Shown here one piece after another: positions 50,249 through 59,527 of a stretch of 64,000 bases of DNA. Source of the stretch: Pontiella sulfatireligans. GTDB lineage: Bacteria; Verrucomicrobiota; Kiritimatiellia; Kiritimatiellales; Pontiellaceae. The DNA is taken from positions 372,001-436,000 of the forward strand of contig NZ_CAAHFH010000003.1 of assembly GCF_900890705.1 (NCBI RefSeq), read 5' to 3'. A model generated the notes under the pieces. That model was not told the DNA's origin. It worked only from the letters and a program-made list of their open reading frames with translations, and ran no database searches. The translations under genes and the position numbers were made by a program. Within the stretch, counting starts at the first letter, position 1. Each line of letters starts with the position of its first letter.

Positions 50249-51805
50249 TCACTTTTTTGTAAACTCCCCGAACGGACGGTCCTCAAACTGCTTCAATGCT
50301 TTTGAAAGTTCCTTCATCATGCGCTGGGCCACTTCCGGATTCTGTTCGTAGATGTTGTCGTTTTCTTCCGGATCGGTCTTGAGGTTGTAGAGCTGGTCGG
50401 GGTCGAAATAGTGCGGATTGTGGCTCGAGGCATAGTGACCGAGGTGCCCGTTACGCGTCAGGTAGGGACGATCCAGCTTAGCGCCTTCGAAGCCCTTGAA
50501 CTTTACGCCGCGGTCGATTTTTTTCTGGAGTTCTTCCGGATAGCGCACGGCGATATATTTCCAGTCCTTGGTTTTCACGCCGCGCGAATGCCCCATTTCG
50601 CCGAAAAGGACATTGCGCACCGGCTTCTGGCTGCCGAACAGGACGGGCTTGATGCTGACACCGTCCATCTGATAGTCGGCCGGCGGCTTGATGCCGCAGA
50701 GATCCAGAATCGTCGGGGTAAAGTCGATGTTGCCGACGATGCCGTCGTATTTTGTATTGGACTTAATCTTCCCTTTCCATTGAAGCACCATCGGGACGCG
50801 CATGCCATAGTCGTGCAGCGTGGCTTTGCCGTGGCGATAGGAACCGTGGTCGGACACGAAGATAATCAGCGTATCCTCTTCGAGGCCGAGCTTCTTGATC
50901 TTGTCGATGATGGCGCCAACACCGTCGTCGAGCCAGAGGGCATAGGCCTGTTTATCCTTAAAGCCCGCCTCGCGATTACGCTTGAGCACGTCGGCGCGAG
51001 AAGGCAGCACATCGAAACCCTCCTCCACGAAGCCTTCGCCGGTTATGCGCGGATCGGCTTCGAGGGAAAACTTGTTCTTCCAGGGCGCGGGTCCGTGGTG
51101 CAGCGTGGTGGAGAAATAGAGAAAGAACGGTTCGTCCTTGCTCTCCTCCATGAATTGGAATGCCTTGCTTACGCTCCAGTCGAGATTGTGCACGTTCAGC
51201 GCGTCGTTTCGCAACTCCTTTAGGTTGGCGCAATAGTACCCATCGACATAATCGAAGCCGTAGGGCTTCATGGCCTCGCACCACTTTTGATGGTTGCGCT
51301 GCATTTTTCCATTCACATCAGGATCACTCGGATCGGCATCCTGCGGATACGGTTCGAGCCCGTTCTTCTCCCAGTTGCCGTTGATCCACTCATGGTTGAT
51401 CAAATGGCTTTTGCCGACAAAGCCAGTTTTGTATCCACTCTTTTGCAACACCTTCGGCAGGTTCCAGCGATCCGGCTCCAACTCGCCAATGTTTTCCACT
51501 TGCGTCTGGTCGCCCAACGGATGCTCGTGCATAAAGCGTTCGCCCGTGCAGCGCCCGGCATAGCGACCGGTCAGGAAGCTATAGCGCGAGGGCGAACAGA
51601 CGGTGGAGGTGACGTTGAAGTCGGAGAGGAAGAGTCCGTCCTTGGCCATCTGGTCGAGGCGCGGCGTATGCACCTTGCCGCCCATGAAGCCAATCGAGTC
51701 CCAGCTCTGATCGTCGGTCAGAATGAAGACAACGTTGGGCTTCTTCGCGGCAACCGCGAAAGAAACCAACCCAATGCATGTCCACGTAAGCAGTCGTTTT
51801 TTCAT
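50249..51805 (-). CDS. Sulfatase (S1)
   Basis: A 518-aa exported sulfatase. Signal peptide MKKRLLTWTCIGLVSFAVA; N-terminal metal site NVVFILTDDQSWDS; formylglycine site CSPSR (Cys70); GKSHL in place of the common GKWH; C-terminal metal site FVSDHGSYRHG. The end has LYNLKTDPEENDNIYEQ. It is the last intact gene of the minus-strand sulfatase cluster, about 300 bp behind the next sulfatase with a decayed gene piece between. Substrate unknown. Confidence 0.93.
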   Translation of the reverse strand: MKKRLLTWTCIGLVSFAVAAKKPNVVFILTDDQSWDSIGFMGGKVHTPRLDQMAKDGLFLSDFNVTSTVCSPSRYSFLTGRYAGRCTGERFMHEHPLGDQTQVENIGELEPDRWNLPKVLQKSGYKTGFVGKSHLINHEWINGNWEKNGLEPYPQDADPSDPDVNGKMQRNHQKWCEAMKPYGFDYVDGYYCANLKELRNDALNVHNLDWSVSKAFQFMEESKDEPFFLYFSTTLHHGPAPWKNKFSLEADPRITGEGFVEEGFDVLPSRADVLKRNREAGFKDKQAYALWLDDGVGAIIDKIKKLGLEEDTLIIFVSDHGSYRHGKATLHDYGMRVPMVLQWKGKIKSNTKYDGIVGNIDFTPTILDLCGIKPPADYQMDGVSIKPVLFGSQKPVRNVLFGEMGHSRGVKTKDWKYIAVRYPEELQKKIDRGVKFKGFEGAKLDRPYLTRNGHLGHYASSHNPHYFDPDQLYNLKTDPEENDNIYEQNPEVAQRMMKELSKALKQFEDRPFGEFTKK

Positions 51806-51820
51806 ATTCGTACTCCTGGT

Positions 51821-52107
51821 TTAGGGCAAGAATTCGATCGTGATGATCTTCTTTTTGGTGATGTCTAGATTCACCGCACCGTTGGCATCCAGCGCAAGCT
51901 CTTCGGTTTCGAGTTCTTCGAGATCGACAAGGCGCGCCTTGCTCCAGGTTTTCCCGGTATCGGCGGGCAGCGCAAAGTTGGCGGCCGGTCGCGGGCAAGC
52001 AGCTGGAGCACCTGCATCTGGAGGGCAGAGAGCTCGCCGACCGCCTTTTCCGGATGGGCGCAGAATTTCTGCATTACCGATGGCTGTCCTGCCGAGACCG
52101 CGACGGG
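51821..52107 (-). pseudogene. Decayed gene piece between two sulfatase genes
   Basis: On the minus strand a frame gives FALPADTGKTWSKARLVDLE, then ELALDANGAVNLDITKKKIITIEF and a stop, which reads like the final beta-sandwich of a glycoside hydrolase (GH38-like ends are similar). A different frame just upstream has QKFCAHPEKAVGELSALQMQ, so at least one frameshift separates them. It is too short to assign further. Confidence 0.45.
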
Positions 52108-53736
52108 TCATTCCCCCGAGGTGTCCTCAGGCACTTCGTAAACCTCACGCAATCTCTGCAGTTCCTTTTTCAGCTCGGCGATCTTGGCGGTATATTCCGG
52201 GTTTCCATAGACATTGTTCATTTCCTCCGGATCTTTTTCGATGTCGAACAGCTCCCACTCCTCGCCATTGGGAACACCCTTTCCGTAGAACCGGATGAGT
52301 TTGAAGCGGCCGTTAAACACGCCTTCATGGCGTCGTACGTTATGTATGGCCGGATATTCGTAGTAGTGATAGTAGAGCGATTCCCGCCAGTCCTTAGGCG
52401 TCTTTCCCGCAAGCAAGGGAACTAGGCTCCTTCCTTGCATGTCGTCCGGAACGGGCGCACCGGCCAGATCAAGGAAGGTTTCGGCAAAGTCGATGTTCTG
52501 CACCAGATCGGTGTTCACCGAACCCGGTTTGATATGCCCCGGCCAATAGGCGATCAGCGGCGTGCGGAACGATTCCTCGTACATAAAGCGCTTGTCGAAC
52601 CAGCCGTGTTCGCCCATATAGAATCCCTGATCCGATGAATACATCACGATCGTGTTTTTATCCAAACCGGATTCGGCGAGATAGTCGAGAACACGCCCGA
52701 TGTTTTCATCAAGGCTTGCGATGCAACCGAGGTAGTCTTTCATATAGCGCTGATAGCGCCATTTCACTCCTTCGGGGGTTTTCAGCCAGGCCTCTCCCTT
52801 CGCAAGGATTTTCTGGTTGCTCGCCTCGCGGGCATCATCCCAAACTTTGCGCTGTTCGGGGGTCATGCGGAAATAGGCCCCGAATTCCCAGCCGCCGGCC
52901 GGAGGGAAGGGTTTTCCCGCAGCAATCATCTTTTTCTTTTCCGCTTCGTATTTTTCCCACGACTTCGGCGTGTAGAGCTTGAGGTCTGATTCCAATCTCA
53001 TTTCATCGCGGATCGTCATGGTCGCGCTGTGGGCCGCGACGCCGCGGGTGGCATAGTCGTCGAACAGGCTATCCGGCTCGGGGATGAAGAGATTCTCGTA
53101 CATGCCCACATGACGCAACGCAGGCATCCAACTGCGGTGCGCGGCTTTGTGGTGTATCATCACCATGAACGGCTTATCCTTGTCCCGCCCGCTATCCAGC
53201 CACTTGAGCGCCTTATCGGTGATGATGTCGGTTACGTAGCCCTCTTCCGTATACATGCCCTTGCCACTGATGAAGTTAGGCTGGTAATAATCGCCCTGCC
53301 CTGGCAGCACCTCCCAATGGTCGAAGCCCTGCATCTTTCCGTTCAGATGGATCTTTCCGATCATCGCCGTCTGGTAGCCGTTTTTCTGCAGGATTTTCTG
53401 AAACTGCTGCTGGTTGTGGTTGAAGCCTCCTTGATTATCGATCTTGCCGTGGAGATGGCTGTGCTTCCCGGTCAACAGCGTGGCGCGACTCGGCGCGCAG
53501 ATGGAATTCCCGACATAGCAACGGTCGAACCGCATGCCTTCCTTTGCAATGCGATCCAGATTCGGCGTCGGGTTCAATTTCTGTAATCGGCCGCCGTAAG
53601 AGCCGATGGTTTGAATGGAGTGATCGTCCGAAAAGATCCATAGAATGTTCGGACGGTTTTCAGGTGCAGCTTGAAGCGCCATCGCGGCACCTGCTCCCCA
53701 CAATACGATTGTTCTCAAAATGACCTTTTTTAACAT
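52108..53736 (-). CDS. Sulfatase (S1)
   Basis: A 542-aa exported sulfatase: signal peptide to about residue 24 (ALQAAPENRPN follows), metal site NILWIFSDDHS, formylglycine site CAPSR (Cys80), GKIHL, and SSDQGFYMGEHGW as C-terminal metal site. The length and the FYMGEHGW segment resemble the iduronate/choline/heparan-type sulfatase branch. AAGGAG lies before the ATG. It is one of three sulfatases read together with the Gfo/Idh gene upstream. Confidence 0.93.
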   Translation of the reverse strand: MLKKVILRTIVLWGAGAAMALQAAPENRPNILWIFSDDHSIQTIGSYGGRLQKLNPTPNLDRIAKEGMRFDRCYVGNSICAPSRATLLTGKHSHLHGKIDNQGGFNHNQQQFQKILQKNGYQTAMIGKIHLNGKMQGFDHWEVLPGQGDYYQPNFISGKGMYTEEGYVTDIITDKALKWLDSGRDKDKPFMVMIHHKAAHRSWMPALRHVGMYENLFIPEPDSLFDDYATRGVAAHSATMTIRDEMRLESDLKLYTPKSWEKYEAEKKKMIAAGKPFPPAGGWEFGAYFRMTPEQRKVWDDAREASNQKILAKGEAWLKTPEGVKWRYQRYMKDYLGCIASLDENIGRVLDYLAESGLDKNTIVMYSSDQGFYMGEHGWFDKRFMYEESFRTPLIAYWPGHIKPGSVNTDLVQNIDFAETFLDLAGAPVPDDMQGRSLVPLLAGKTPKDWRESLYYHYYEYPAIHNVRRHEGVFNGRFKLIRFYGKGVPNGEEWELFDIEKDPEEMNNVYGNPEYTAKIAELKKELQRLREVYEVPEDTSGE

Positions 53737-53759
53737 GATGTACTCCTTTGTTTTTTTTA

Positions 53760-55241
53760 TTAGTTCTTTGCCGACTCTTTTCGCTCTACCAGGCGCTGAT
53801 GGAGCCGCTCCCTGGTTTCGGCATGTTCCGGGTTGGCGGCCAGATTACGGATTTGTTTCGGATCCTTATCCATATCAAAGAGCATGAAACCTTCCTCGTA
53901 TTTCTTCGTGGCAGGATACCACATGTATGCCCACTTGCCGCTCCGCAGACCATAGCCGCCCTCGACCTGAATGAACGCGTCCTGTCGCCCGGAAACCGCT
54001 TGAGGCGTATTCAGCAATTCCGCGAGGCTCAAACCCTGCGTGCCCGTATCGGCAGGCAGCCCCGCCAGCTCTACAACCGTAGGATACAGATCAACCAGTT
54101 CCACAAAGTGGTCGCATTCAACGGCGGAGGCCGATTGCCCCGGGGCTGAGATGATTAAGGGCACACGCGTCGATTCCTCCCACAACTTACTCTTTGCCCA
54201 CGCGTTATGTTCACCGAGGAGATATCCATGGTCGGATACAAAAACAATGATCGTATTTTCCCGTAGCCCCAATCGATCCAGTTCGTCCAACACACGGCCG
54301 AGCATACGATCCATGTAGCTAACAGATCCGTAATAACCGCGTCGAATCTTTCGGCGCTTGGTTCGATCCGGCTGCATGTCTTTGCCCTTCGCTTGCGCGG
54401 GGATATCCGCCGTGGCGTACTCAGCAACGCTTGGCGCTTTCATCTCGCGATAGTCATACTGCGCGAAATCCTTCGCTGGAGCGACATAAGGCGTGTGAGG
54501 CCGGAGGAAACCAACACCTAGAAAGAATGGTTTTTTATCCACGGCGCGTTCGCGCAGGAGTTCGATTGCCCGATCGGCACTCATGCCATCGGCGAGCAAG
54601 CAGTTGTCGTCGGCGGTTTCCACAACGACTTGGTCACTCCCTTGGTGGTTGCCGGGGATCATCAACTTTTTTACGCCGGGCTTGCGCCGCTTCCACTCCT
54701 CGCGTAGCTCGGGGTATTTGGAGGTCGAGTCCTCCCCCGTCAAATCCTCCGCCTTCCCCGGGGTAAGCGATTCCATGGCATGCAGGTTGTACACATAATC
54801 CCAGGACGGCGCATGATCCGAGGCCGACAAGCCGCCCATCACTTCACCAGGGACGCCCAGATGGTAGATCTTGCCGACACGGCCTACCCAATATCCATTG
54901 TCCCGAAACAGCCGTGGTAAGGTTATTCGATCCTTCTTCACCTTGCCGCCGTTATCCAATACACCGTTTTTCTCGGGATATTGCCCAGTCATGATCGACG
55001 CACGCGATGGACCGCAAATCGGATACTGGCAATAGGCGCGGGTGAATGAAACACCGGTCTTCGCCAATTTATCTAGATTCGGGGTCTTGCACTGCGGATG
55101 CCCATATCCGCTCAACGCGGTGTTAAGGTCATCGGCCATGATGAACAACACGTTGGGTTTTGCTGCAACCGCGATGGTTTCAATAGCCAGCGTCGCCAGC
55201 ATCATGGCCGACAGGACAGTACCTAACATAGCTCGTTTCAT
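53760..55241 (-). CDS. Sulfatase (iduronate-2-sulfatase-like, S1)
   Basis: A 493-aa exported sulfatase with signal peptide to about residue 26, metal site NVLFIMADDLNTALSGYG, formylglycine site CGPSR (Cys76), GKIYH and FVSDHGYLLGEHNAW. These features match the iduronate-2-sulfatase-like subgroup, which in marine bacteria acts on various sulfated sugars. It lies 14 bp downstream of the Gfo/Idh gene on the same transcript. Confidence 0.93.
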   Translation of the reverse strand: MKRAMLGTVLSAMMLATLAIETIAVAAKPNVLFIMADDLNTALSGYGHPQCKTPNLDKLAKTGVSFTRAYCQYPICGPSRASIMTGQYPEKNGVLDNGGKVKKDRITLPRLFRDNGYWVGRVGKIYHLGVPGEVMGGLSASDHAPSWDYVYNLHAMESLTPGKAEDLTGEDSTSKYPELREEWKRRKPGVKKLMIPGNHQGSDQVVVETADDNCLLADGMSADRAIELLRERAVDKKPFFLGVGFLRPHTPYVAPAKDFAQYDYREMKAPSVAEYATADIPAQAKGKDMQPDRTKRRKIRRGYYGSVSYMDRMLGRVLDELDRLGLRENTIIVFVSDHGYLLGEHNAWAKSKLWEESTRVPLIISAPGQSASAVECDHFVELVDLYPTVVELAGLPADTGTQGLSLAELLNTPQAVSGRQDAFIQVEGGYGLRSGKWAYMWYPATKKYEEGFMLFDMDKDPKQIRNLAANPEHAETRERLHQRLVERKESAKN

Positions 55242-55255
55242 ATCATAGACCTTAT

Positions 55256-56656
55256 CTAGACAACGCTTTCCAATGGTCCCCAGCCCTCGCGCGGTTCACG
55301 CCAGGCGAGTTCATTGATCTTCGGGTCATTGACGATCTCGCCGGCTTCGTTGAGAACGAGCTTTTTCCCGGCGCGAGCGCAGAGGTTGCCCAGCTGGATA
55401 TTGGCGGTCATGGGGCCGGAATAGGAAAAGTTGGACTGGCTGAACTCGCGCGGTTTTTCGCCGCGGCAGGCCATCAAGAACTCCGCGTGGTGGCCCGGCG
55501 AACGTTCTAGCAGCTGCTCGGGACGCCCGAACGCGCGACGTTTCGCTTCCGGAATGACGCGCGGGCTCTCCCAGTAGTCGCCCTGCACCAGCATCTTGCC
55601 CTCGGTACCGACAATCAGGTTGCCGGTCTGTGGAAGCTTCGCGCCATCCACCTTCAGTTCCTCAGGAGTCTCGGGCATGTAGGGGTTCCCCTTTTTATCC
55701 TTACCCTCGTACCAATAGGTCGCGAAGCCGGGGCGGCCGTTGGAAGCCCGGTAGGTGCTTTTTACCACCATGCCGGCGGGATACTGATCGGTTACGGGAC
55801 CGGTCATTTCGAGCGGCTCGGCGGACGCGGCGTAGCCTGGATTCATGATGCTATAGATGCCGTCGGTGGTATGGCAGGCCATGTCTCCCAGCGCGCCGGA
55901 ACCGAAGTCCACGAATCCACGCCACGTACCCGGATGGTACGTCCCGCGCAGTTTCCCATTTTTCTTTGGTTTAGCTTCTGCGTTTGGCCCCGCGAAGGGG
56001 CGCATCGCGGCGGGGCCGATCCACGCGTCCCAGTTCAAATAATCCGGCACCGCATCCGTATAGTTCGGTTTGTCGCCGCCCTGCGGCCAGATGGGTCGGT
56101 TGGTCCAGGTGTGGAATTCCTTCACGTCGCCGATGGCGCCGCCCTTGATCAGCTCATACGCGACACGCCAGCCCTGCATCGAATGGCCCTGGTTACCCAT
56201 CTGGGTCACCACATTCTTCTGTTTTTCATAGGCCGCGGTCAACAATTGCGCCTCGCGCACCGACCAGGTTAGCGGCTTTTCCGTATAGCAATGGATGCCC
56301 ATCGAGACGGCGGTCATGCTGGGCGCGAAATGGGAATGGTCCGGCGTAGACACAAACACAACGTCGATCGCCTTGCCGTGCCGCGTGAACATCTCCCGCC
56401 AGTCCGTGTAGCCCGACGCGCCTTGCCAGCCCTCTTTGCCCAAAACACCGTCCCACGTCTGTTTATCCACATCGGCGAACGCTACGCACTGCAGCCCCGC
56501 CTCATGGCATTCCTGAGTATGAATTTTGGCTTTTCCGCCAACCGCCACGAACGCGACCTGTAGTTTTTCATTCAGCCCTTGAGCGCGGACAATCGACGGG
56601 AAGCCAACGGTTGCCGCGGCCCCCGCTTTGATAAAATGGTGTCGATCGAGTTTCAT
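55256..56656 (-). CDS. Gfo/Idh/MocA-family oxidoreductase, exported
   Basis: A 466-aa NAD(P)-dependent sugar oxidoreductase. The N-terminus (MKLDRHHFIKAGAAATVGFPSIVRAQ, in parts) resembles the Tat-type leader common in this group in PVC bacteria, though the twin Arg is reduced to one. The Rossmann strand QVAFVAVGGKAK is followed by the catalytic EKP (YTEKPLTW) and the C-terminal GFO_IDH beta-sheet domain with VDFGSGALGDMACH. It is the first gene after promoter copy 3 and leads the three sulfatase genes. It may oxidise a released sugar or glycoside. Confidence 0.9.
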   Translation of the reverse strand: MKLDRHHFIKAGAAATVGFPSIVRAQGLNEKLQVAFVAVGGKAKIHTQECHEAGLQCVAFADVDKQTWDGVLGKEGWQGASGYTDWREMFTRHGKAIDVVFVSTPDHSHFAPSMTAVSMGIHCYTEKPLTWSVREAQLLTAAYEKQKNVVTQMGNQGHSMQGWRVAYELIKGGAIGDVKEFHTWTNRPIWPQGGDKPNYTDAVPDYLNWDAWIGPAAMRPFAGPNAEAKPKKNGKLRGTYHPGTWRGFVDFGSGALGDMACHTTDGIYSIMNPGYAASAEPLEMTGPVTDQYPAGMVVKSTYRASNGRPGFATYWYEGKDKKGNPYMPETPEELKVDGAKLPQTGNLIVGTEGKMLVQGDYWESPRVIPEAKRRAFGRPEQLLERSPGHHAEFLMACRGEKPREFSQSNFSYSGPMTANIQLGNLCARAGKKLVLNEAGEIVNDPKINELAWREPREGWGPLESVV

Positions 56657-56725
56657 GTAATGCTCCTTGTTTGATTTCGATTCTAAATTTCCTTATAAGA
56701 AGACATATTCCCACGGTAGAAAAAC

Positions 56726-56772
56726 AGAATGCCAGAGAACGATGGTCGTGTCATGTCACCGAAATCCATGAC
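56726..56772 (-). promoter_or_regulatory. Shared promoter with overlapping operator, copy 3
   Basis: On the minus strand GTCATG-N11-CATGAC (56772-56750) overlaps -35 ATGACA (56754-56749). A -10 box CATTCT lies at 56731-56726 with 17 bp spacing. It sits 70 bp upstream of the Gfo/Idh start and faces it. The leader after the -10 differs from copies 1 and 2. Confidence 0.6.
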
Positions 56773-56815
56773 ACCGCGCACCCATAAGTAATTTCGGCTT
56801 TTTGGCCGAATGAGC

Positions 56816-57060
56816 CTACTCAATGCCGGTATATTTGGCGACGGCCTCGGCGCGGGAGTGAACCTAGAGTTTTTCATAGATACGGCGAAGGTAGGTGTTT
56901 ACCGTGTTCACTGAAATATCCAGTTCATCGGCGATTTCTTTACATAAACGGCCGCGCGCAAGACCCGCAAGATCCTGAATTTTAAAACCGCAGAAGAGAT
57001 GTTCATTCAGGAGCTGGCGGCATGAAGCACTCGCAATCGAGAAAAGTTGGGCATTTTAAT
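56816..57060 (-). pseudogene. LuxR-type DNA-binding domain remnant
   Basis: The minus strand encodes DLAGLARGRLCKEIADELDI and SVNTVNTYLRRIYEKL, a clear LuxR/NarL helix-turn-helix, then a TAG at 56864-56866, then VHSRAEAVAKYTGIE and a stop. The receiver or sensor part upstream is absent or unrecognisable. It is a broken response-regulator-type gene directly upstream of promoter copy 3. A small hairpin (TTCGGC/GCCGAA) follows. Confidence 0.8.
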
Positions 57061-57085
57061 TTACAGTCTACCGCCTCCAAATCAC

Positions 57086-59410
57086 TCAGTTTGACAGCGA
57101 TGGAGGCTTGTTTTGCGGATCGCTGCCCCATTTCTTATTAGGTTTGGGCCCCATCTTATATTCAATGGTTCCACCAGCAACAATCTCCTGATGCGTGATC
57201 CAAGCTCGCTCTAATGGCTTACCGTTTAGTTTGGCTGACTGTATATAAATATTTTCCGGCGAGTTGTTTTCTGCGACCACCGTGAATTTACCGCCCTTAT
57301 AATAATCAGGATCCAATGTTATTGTCACTTTGTCAAAGACGGGACTTGTCAGCAGGTAAACATTATCGCCGGGACAGACCGGATGGAAACCCATCGCAGA
57401 CAAAACATACCAAGCCGACATCTGACCAACATCTTCATTGCCCCGCAGCCCAAGAGGTCCGAGCCCATAAGCATTTTCGCATATCTCTCGAGTCCATTTT
57501 TGAGTCTGCCACGGAAGGCCAACATAATTGAACATATACGGAACATGATGCACCGGCTCATTTGAGTGATTGTAATAGGAGTTCCAGAAAAAGTCATCTG
57601 GAGACTTATTGAAGAATGTTTTAAGTTCCTGAACGAAATAATCTTCACCCATCAATTCAGCAAAGCCGGCAACGTCATGAGGGACAAACCAGCCCTGCTG
57701 GTATGGATTGCTCTCAGTTGTCCCCTGTTCAAAACCGGTTCTTCCGTCCCACTTTCTCCATTTGCCGTTACTATTTTTCGTACGCATCCATTTCACACCA
57801 GGGTCCCAAATATTCTTATACGCCATAGAGCGTTGGTAATATTCTTTTGAATCCTGATCTTTTCCCAGTGATTCAGCAAAGCGGCCAACGCACCAGTCGG
57901 TATAAGCATACTCAAGCGTTTTTGACATACTACCCGGTGTAAACCCATGCTCTTGGTTTCCAAACTTATCGACTGAGTTTTTACATTGTTTATAAGCCTC
58001 GGCAATATCATAGTTTCTTATGCCTTTTTCATAGGCATCAACGATCACTGATACCGCTGGGTTTCCTACCATGCAACCCGAATAAGAGTTCAGCATTTCC
58101 CAGCGGGGCAAATAATCATTCCCACTCTTTTTTGACATATCAAGCAGTGAACTGATCTCATCATTTACAATATCCGGCCTGACAATCGTCAGAAATGGAA
58201 AGTGACTGCGAAAAGCGTCCCAGCCGCTAAACACTGTACGGTATGAAAAATCATTAGCTTTGTGTTTTTTCTTATCGGCACCGACATACCAGCCATCAAC
58301 ATCAGAAGCTACTCTCGGGTCTATAAAGCAATGGTAAAGGGAAGTTGCCAGAATAGTTTTTTGTTTTTCACTACCGCCCTGAAAATCAATAGTTTTAAAC
58401 GCATCTGACCACAGCGATTTTGATTTATCTCGTACTCCGTCAAAGTCCCAGCCAGCAATGTCATGTCTTAAATTCGCCTTCGCCCCTTCAATGCTCACAA
58501 AGGATATCCCGACTTTTAGCATGACCTGCTCATCCTTAGCCGTTTCATATTCAGCAAAAAAACCTGTATTGGTACCGGTGTAATTCTTTTTGTCTTCCAT
58601 TACCTGGTCTTTATCCCATACGCCAAATGCTTTAAAGGGCTTGCTGAACTTCGCGTAATAATGCAACGTGTAATTTACATCTCCCTTGCCATGCCCCCAT
58701 CCTCCGTCCTCGCTTGAGCACTTCATATAGCCTTGAATAGTCTGGTCGTCCAGAACTTCGACATTCTGGGTGCTGTGTTCATGCCAACGCTGAGTCTGCC
58801 CGATTCGCCTTGCCAGATCAATCTGCAGCCTGCTTGTTTTATTTTCAGGAAACGTAAATCGTATAATCCCTGCCTTCGGTGCAGCTGTCACTTCTGTCTT
58901 AATATCATATCTCAGCAAGTCTACACTGTAGTAGCCGATACTCGCATGTTCCTGATCATGGGAATACTCAGAGGCTGCATTTTCCATCGCATCAGGAAAA
59001 TCTTCAAAGAGATCAGTCCCCTTGATCCTTTTGGTAACGATATACCTGCGATTAAATAGTCGCTTGCCGGTAGTTGGCATTACCTGAAAATTACCGAGAT
59101 CGCCATACCAGCCCACTCCACTCATGTGCGTAAAACTGAAACCCTCGATGACATCGTGATTGTAACTGTAACCTGAAGTATGATCCCCGGAGCCTGTGAT
59201 CGTATCCGGGCTTAGCTGAACAAGGCCAAACGGAGTAGCTGCGCCAGGAAATGTCCTTCCAAAATACTTGCAGTGCTCACCATTAGCGCCGAGTGTGACC
59301 GCACCGATCATCGGGTCAACATAATCGACCATTTCCTTAGCGTATAAAAGCCCGGATAAGGCAAAAAATACGGAAACGGCTATTAAGATCCTTACTGGTT
59401 TATTATTCAT
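57086..59410 (-). CDS. GH92 alpha-mannosidase
   Basis: A 774-aa secreted, calcium-dependent inverting exo-alpha-mannosidase. The signal peptide (ILIAVSVFFALSGLLYA) is followed by the N-terminal beta-sandwich (VDYVDPMIG, GRTFPGAATPFGLVQLSPDT) and the (alpha/alpha)6 barrel. Family signatures are SNEPVHHVPYMFNYVG, with the catalytic Glu, and GNEDVGQMSAWYVLSAMGF. A second GH92 gene lies at 61945, with a ROK kinase and a transporter between them, so this is a mannoside-using locus. Linkage preference (1,2 or 1,3) cannot be read. Confidence 0.95.
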   Translation of the reverse strand: MNNKPVRILIAVSVFFALSGLLYAKEMVDYVDPMIGAVTLGANGEHCKYFGRTFPGAATPFGLVQLSPDTITGSGDHTSGYSYNHDVIEGFSFTHMSGVGWYGDLGNFQVMPTTGKRLFNRRYIVTKRIKGTDLFEDFPDAMENAASEYSHDQEHASIGYYSVDLLRYDIKTEVTAAPKAGIIRFTFPENKTSRLQIDLARRIGQTQRWHEHSTQNVEVLDDQTIQGYMKCSSEDGGWGHGKGDVNYTLHYYAKFSKPFKAFGVWDKDQVMEDKKNYTGTNTGFFAEYETAKDEQVMLKVGISFVSIEGAKANLRHDIAGWDFDGVRDKSKSLWSDAFKTIDFQGGSEKQKTILATSLYHCFIDPRVASDVDGWYVGADKKKHKANDFSYRTVFSGWDAFRSHFPFLTIVRPDIVNDEISSLLDMSKKSGNDYLPRWEMLNSYSGCMVGNPAVSVIVDAYEKGIRNYDIAEAYKQCKNSVDKFGNQEHGFTPGSMSKTLEYAYTDWCVGRFAESLGKDQDSKEYYQRSMAYKNIWDPGVKWMRTKNSNGKWRKWDGRTGFEQGTTESNPYQQGWFVPHDVAGFAELMGEDYFVQELKTFFNKSPDDFFWNSYYNHSNEPVHHVPYMFNYVGLPWQTQKWTREICENAYGLGPLGLRGNEDVGQMSAWYVLSAMGFHPVCPGDNVYLLTSPVFDKVTITLDPDYYKGGKFTVVAENNSPENIYIQSAKLNGKPLERAWITHQEIVAGGTIEYKMGPKPNKKWGSDPQNKPPSLSN

Positions 59411-59527
59411 TTATATCCTTGCTCCTGGTTGAAGAAAATTTTGATGAAATACGAAAACGGTTGTTAGCACACAAAGAACTGCATTTACAGGTGCCCGGTT
59501 CTTATCTTATAGAACCAACTCCGACGT

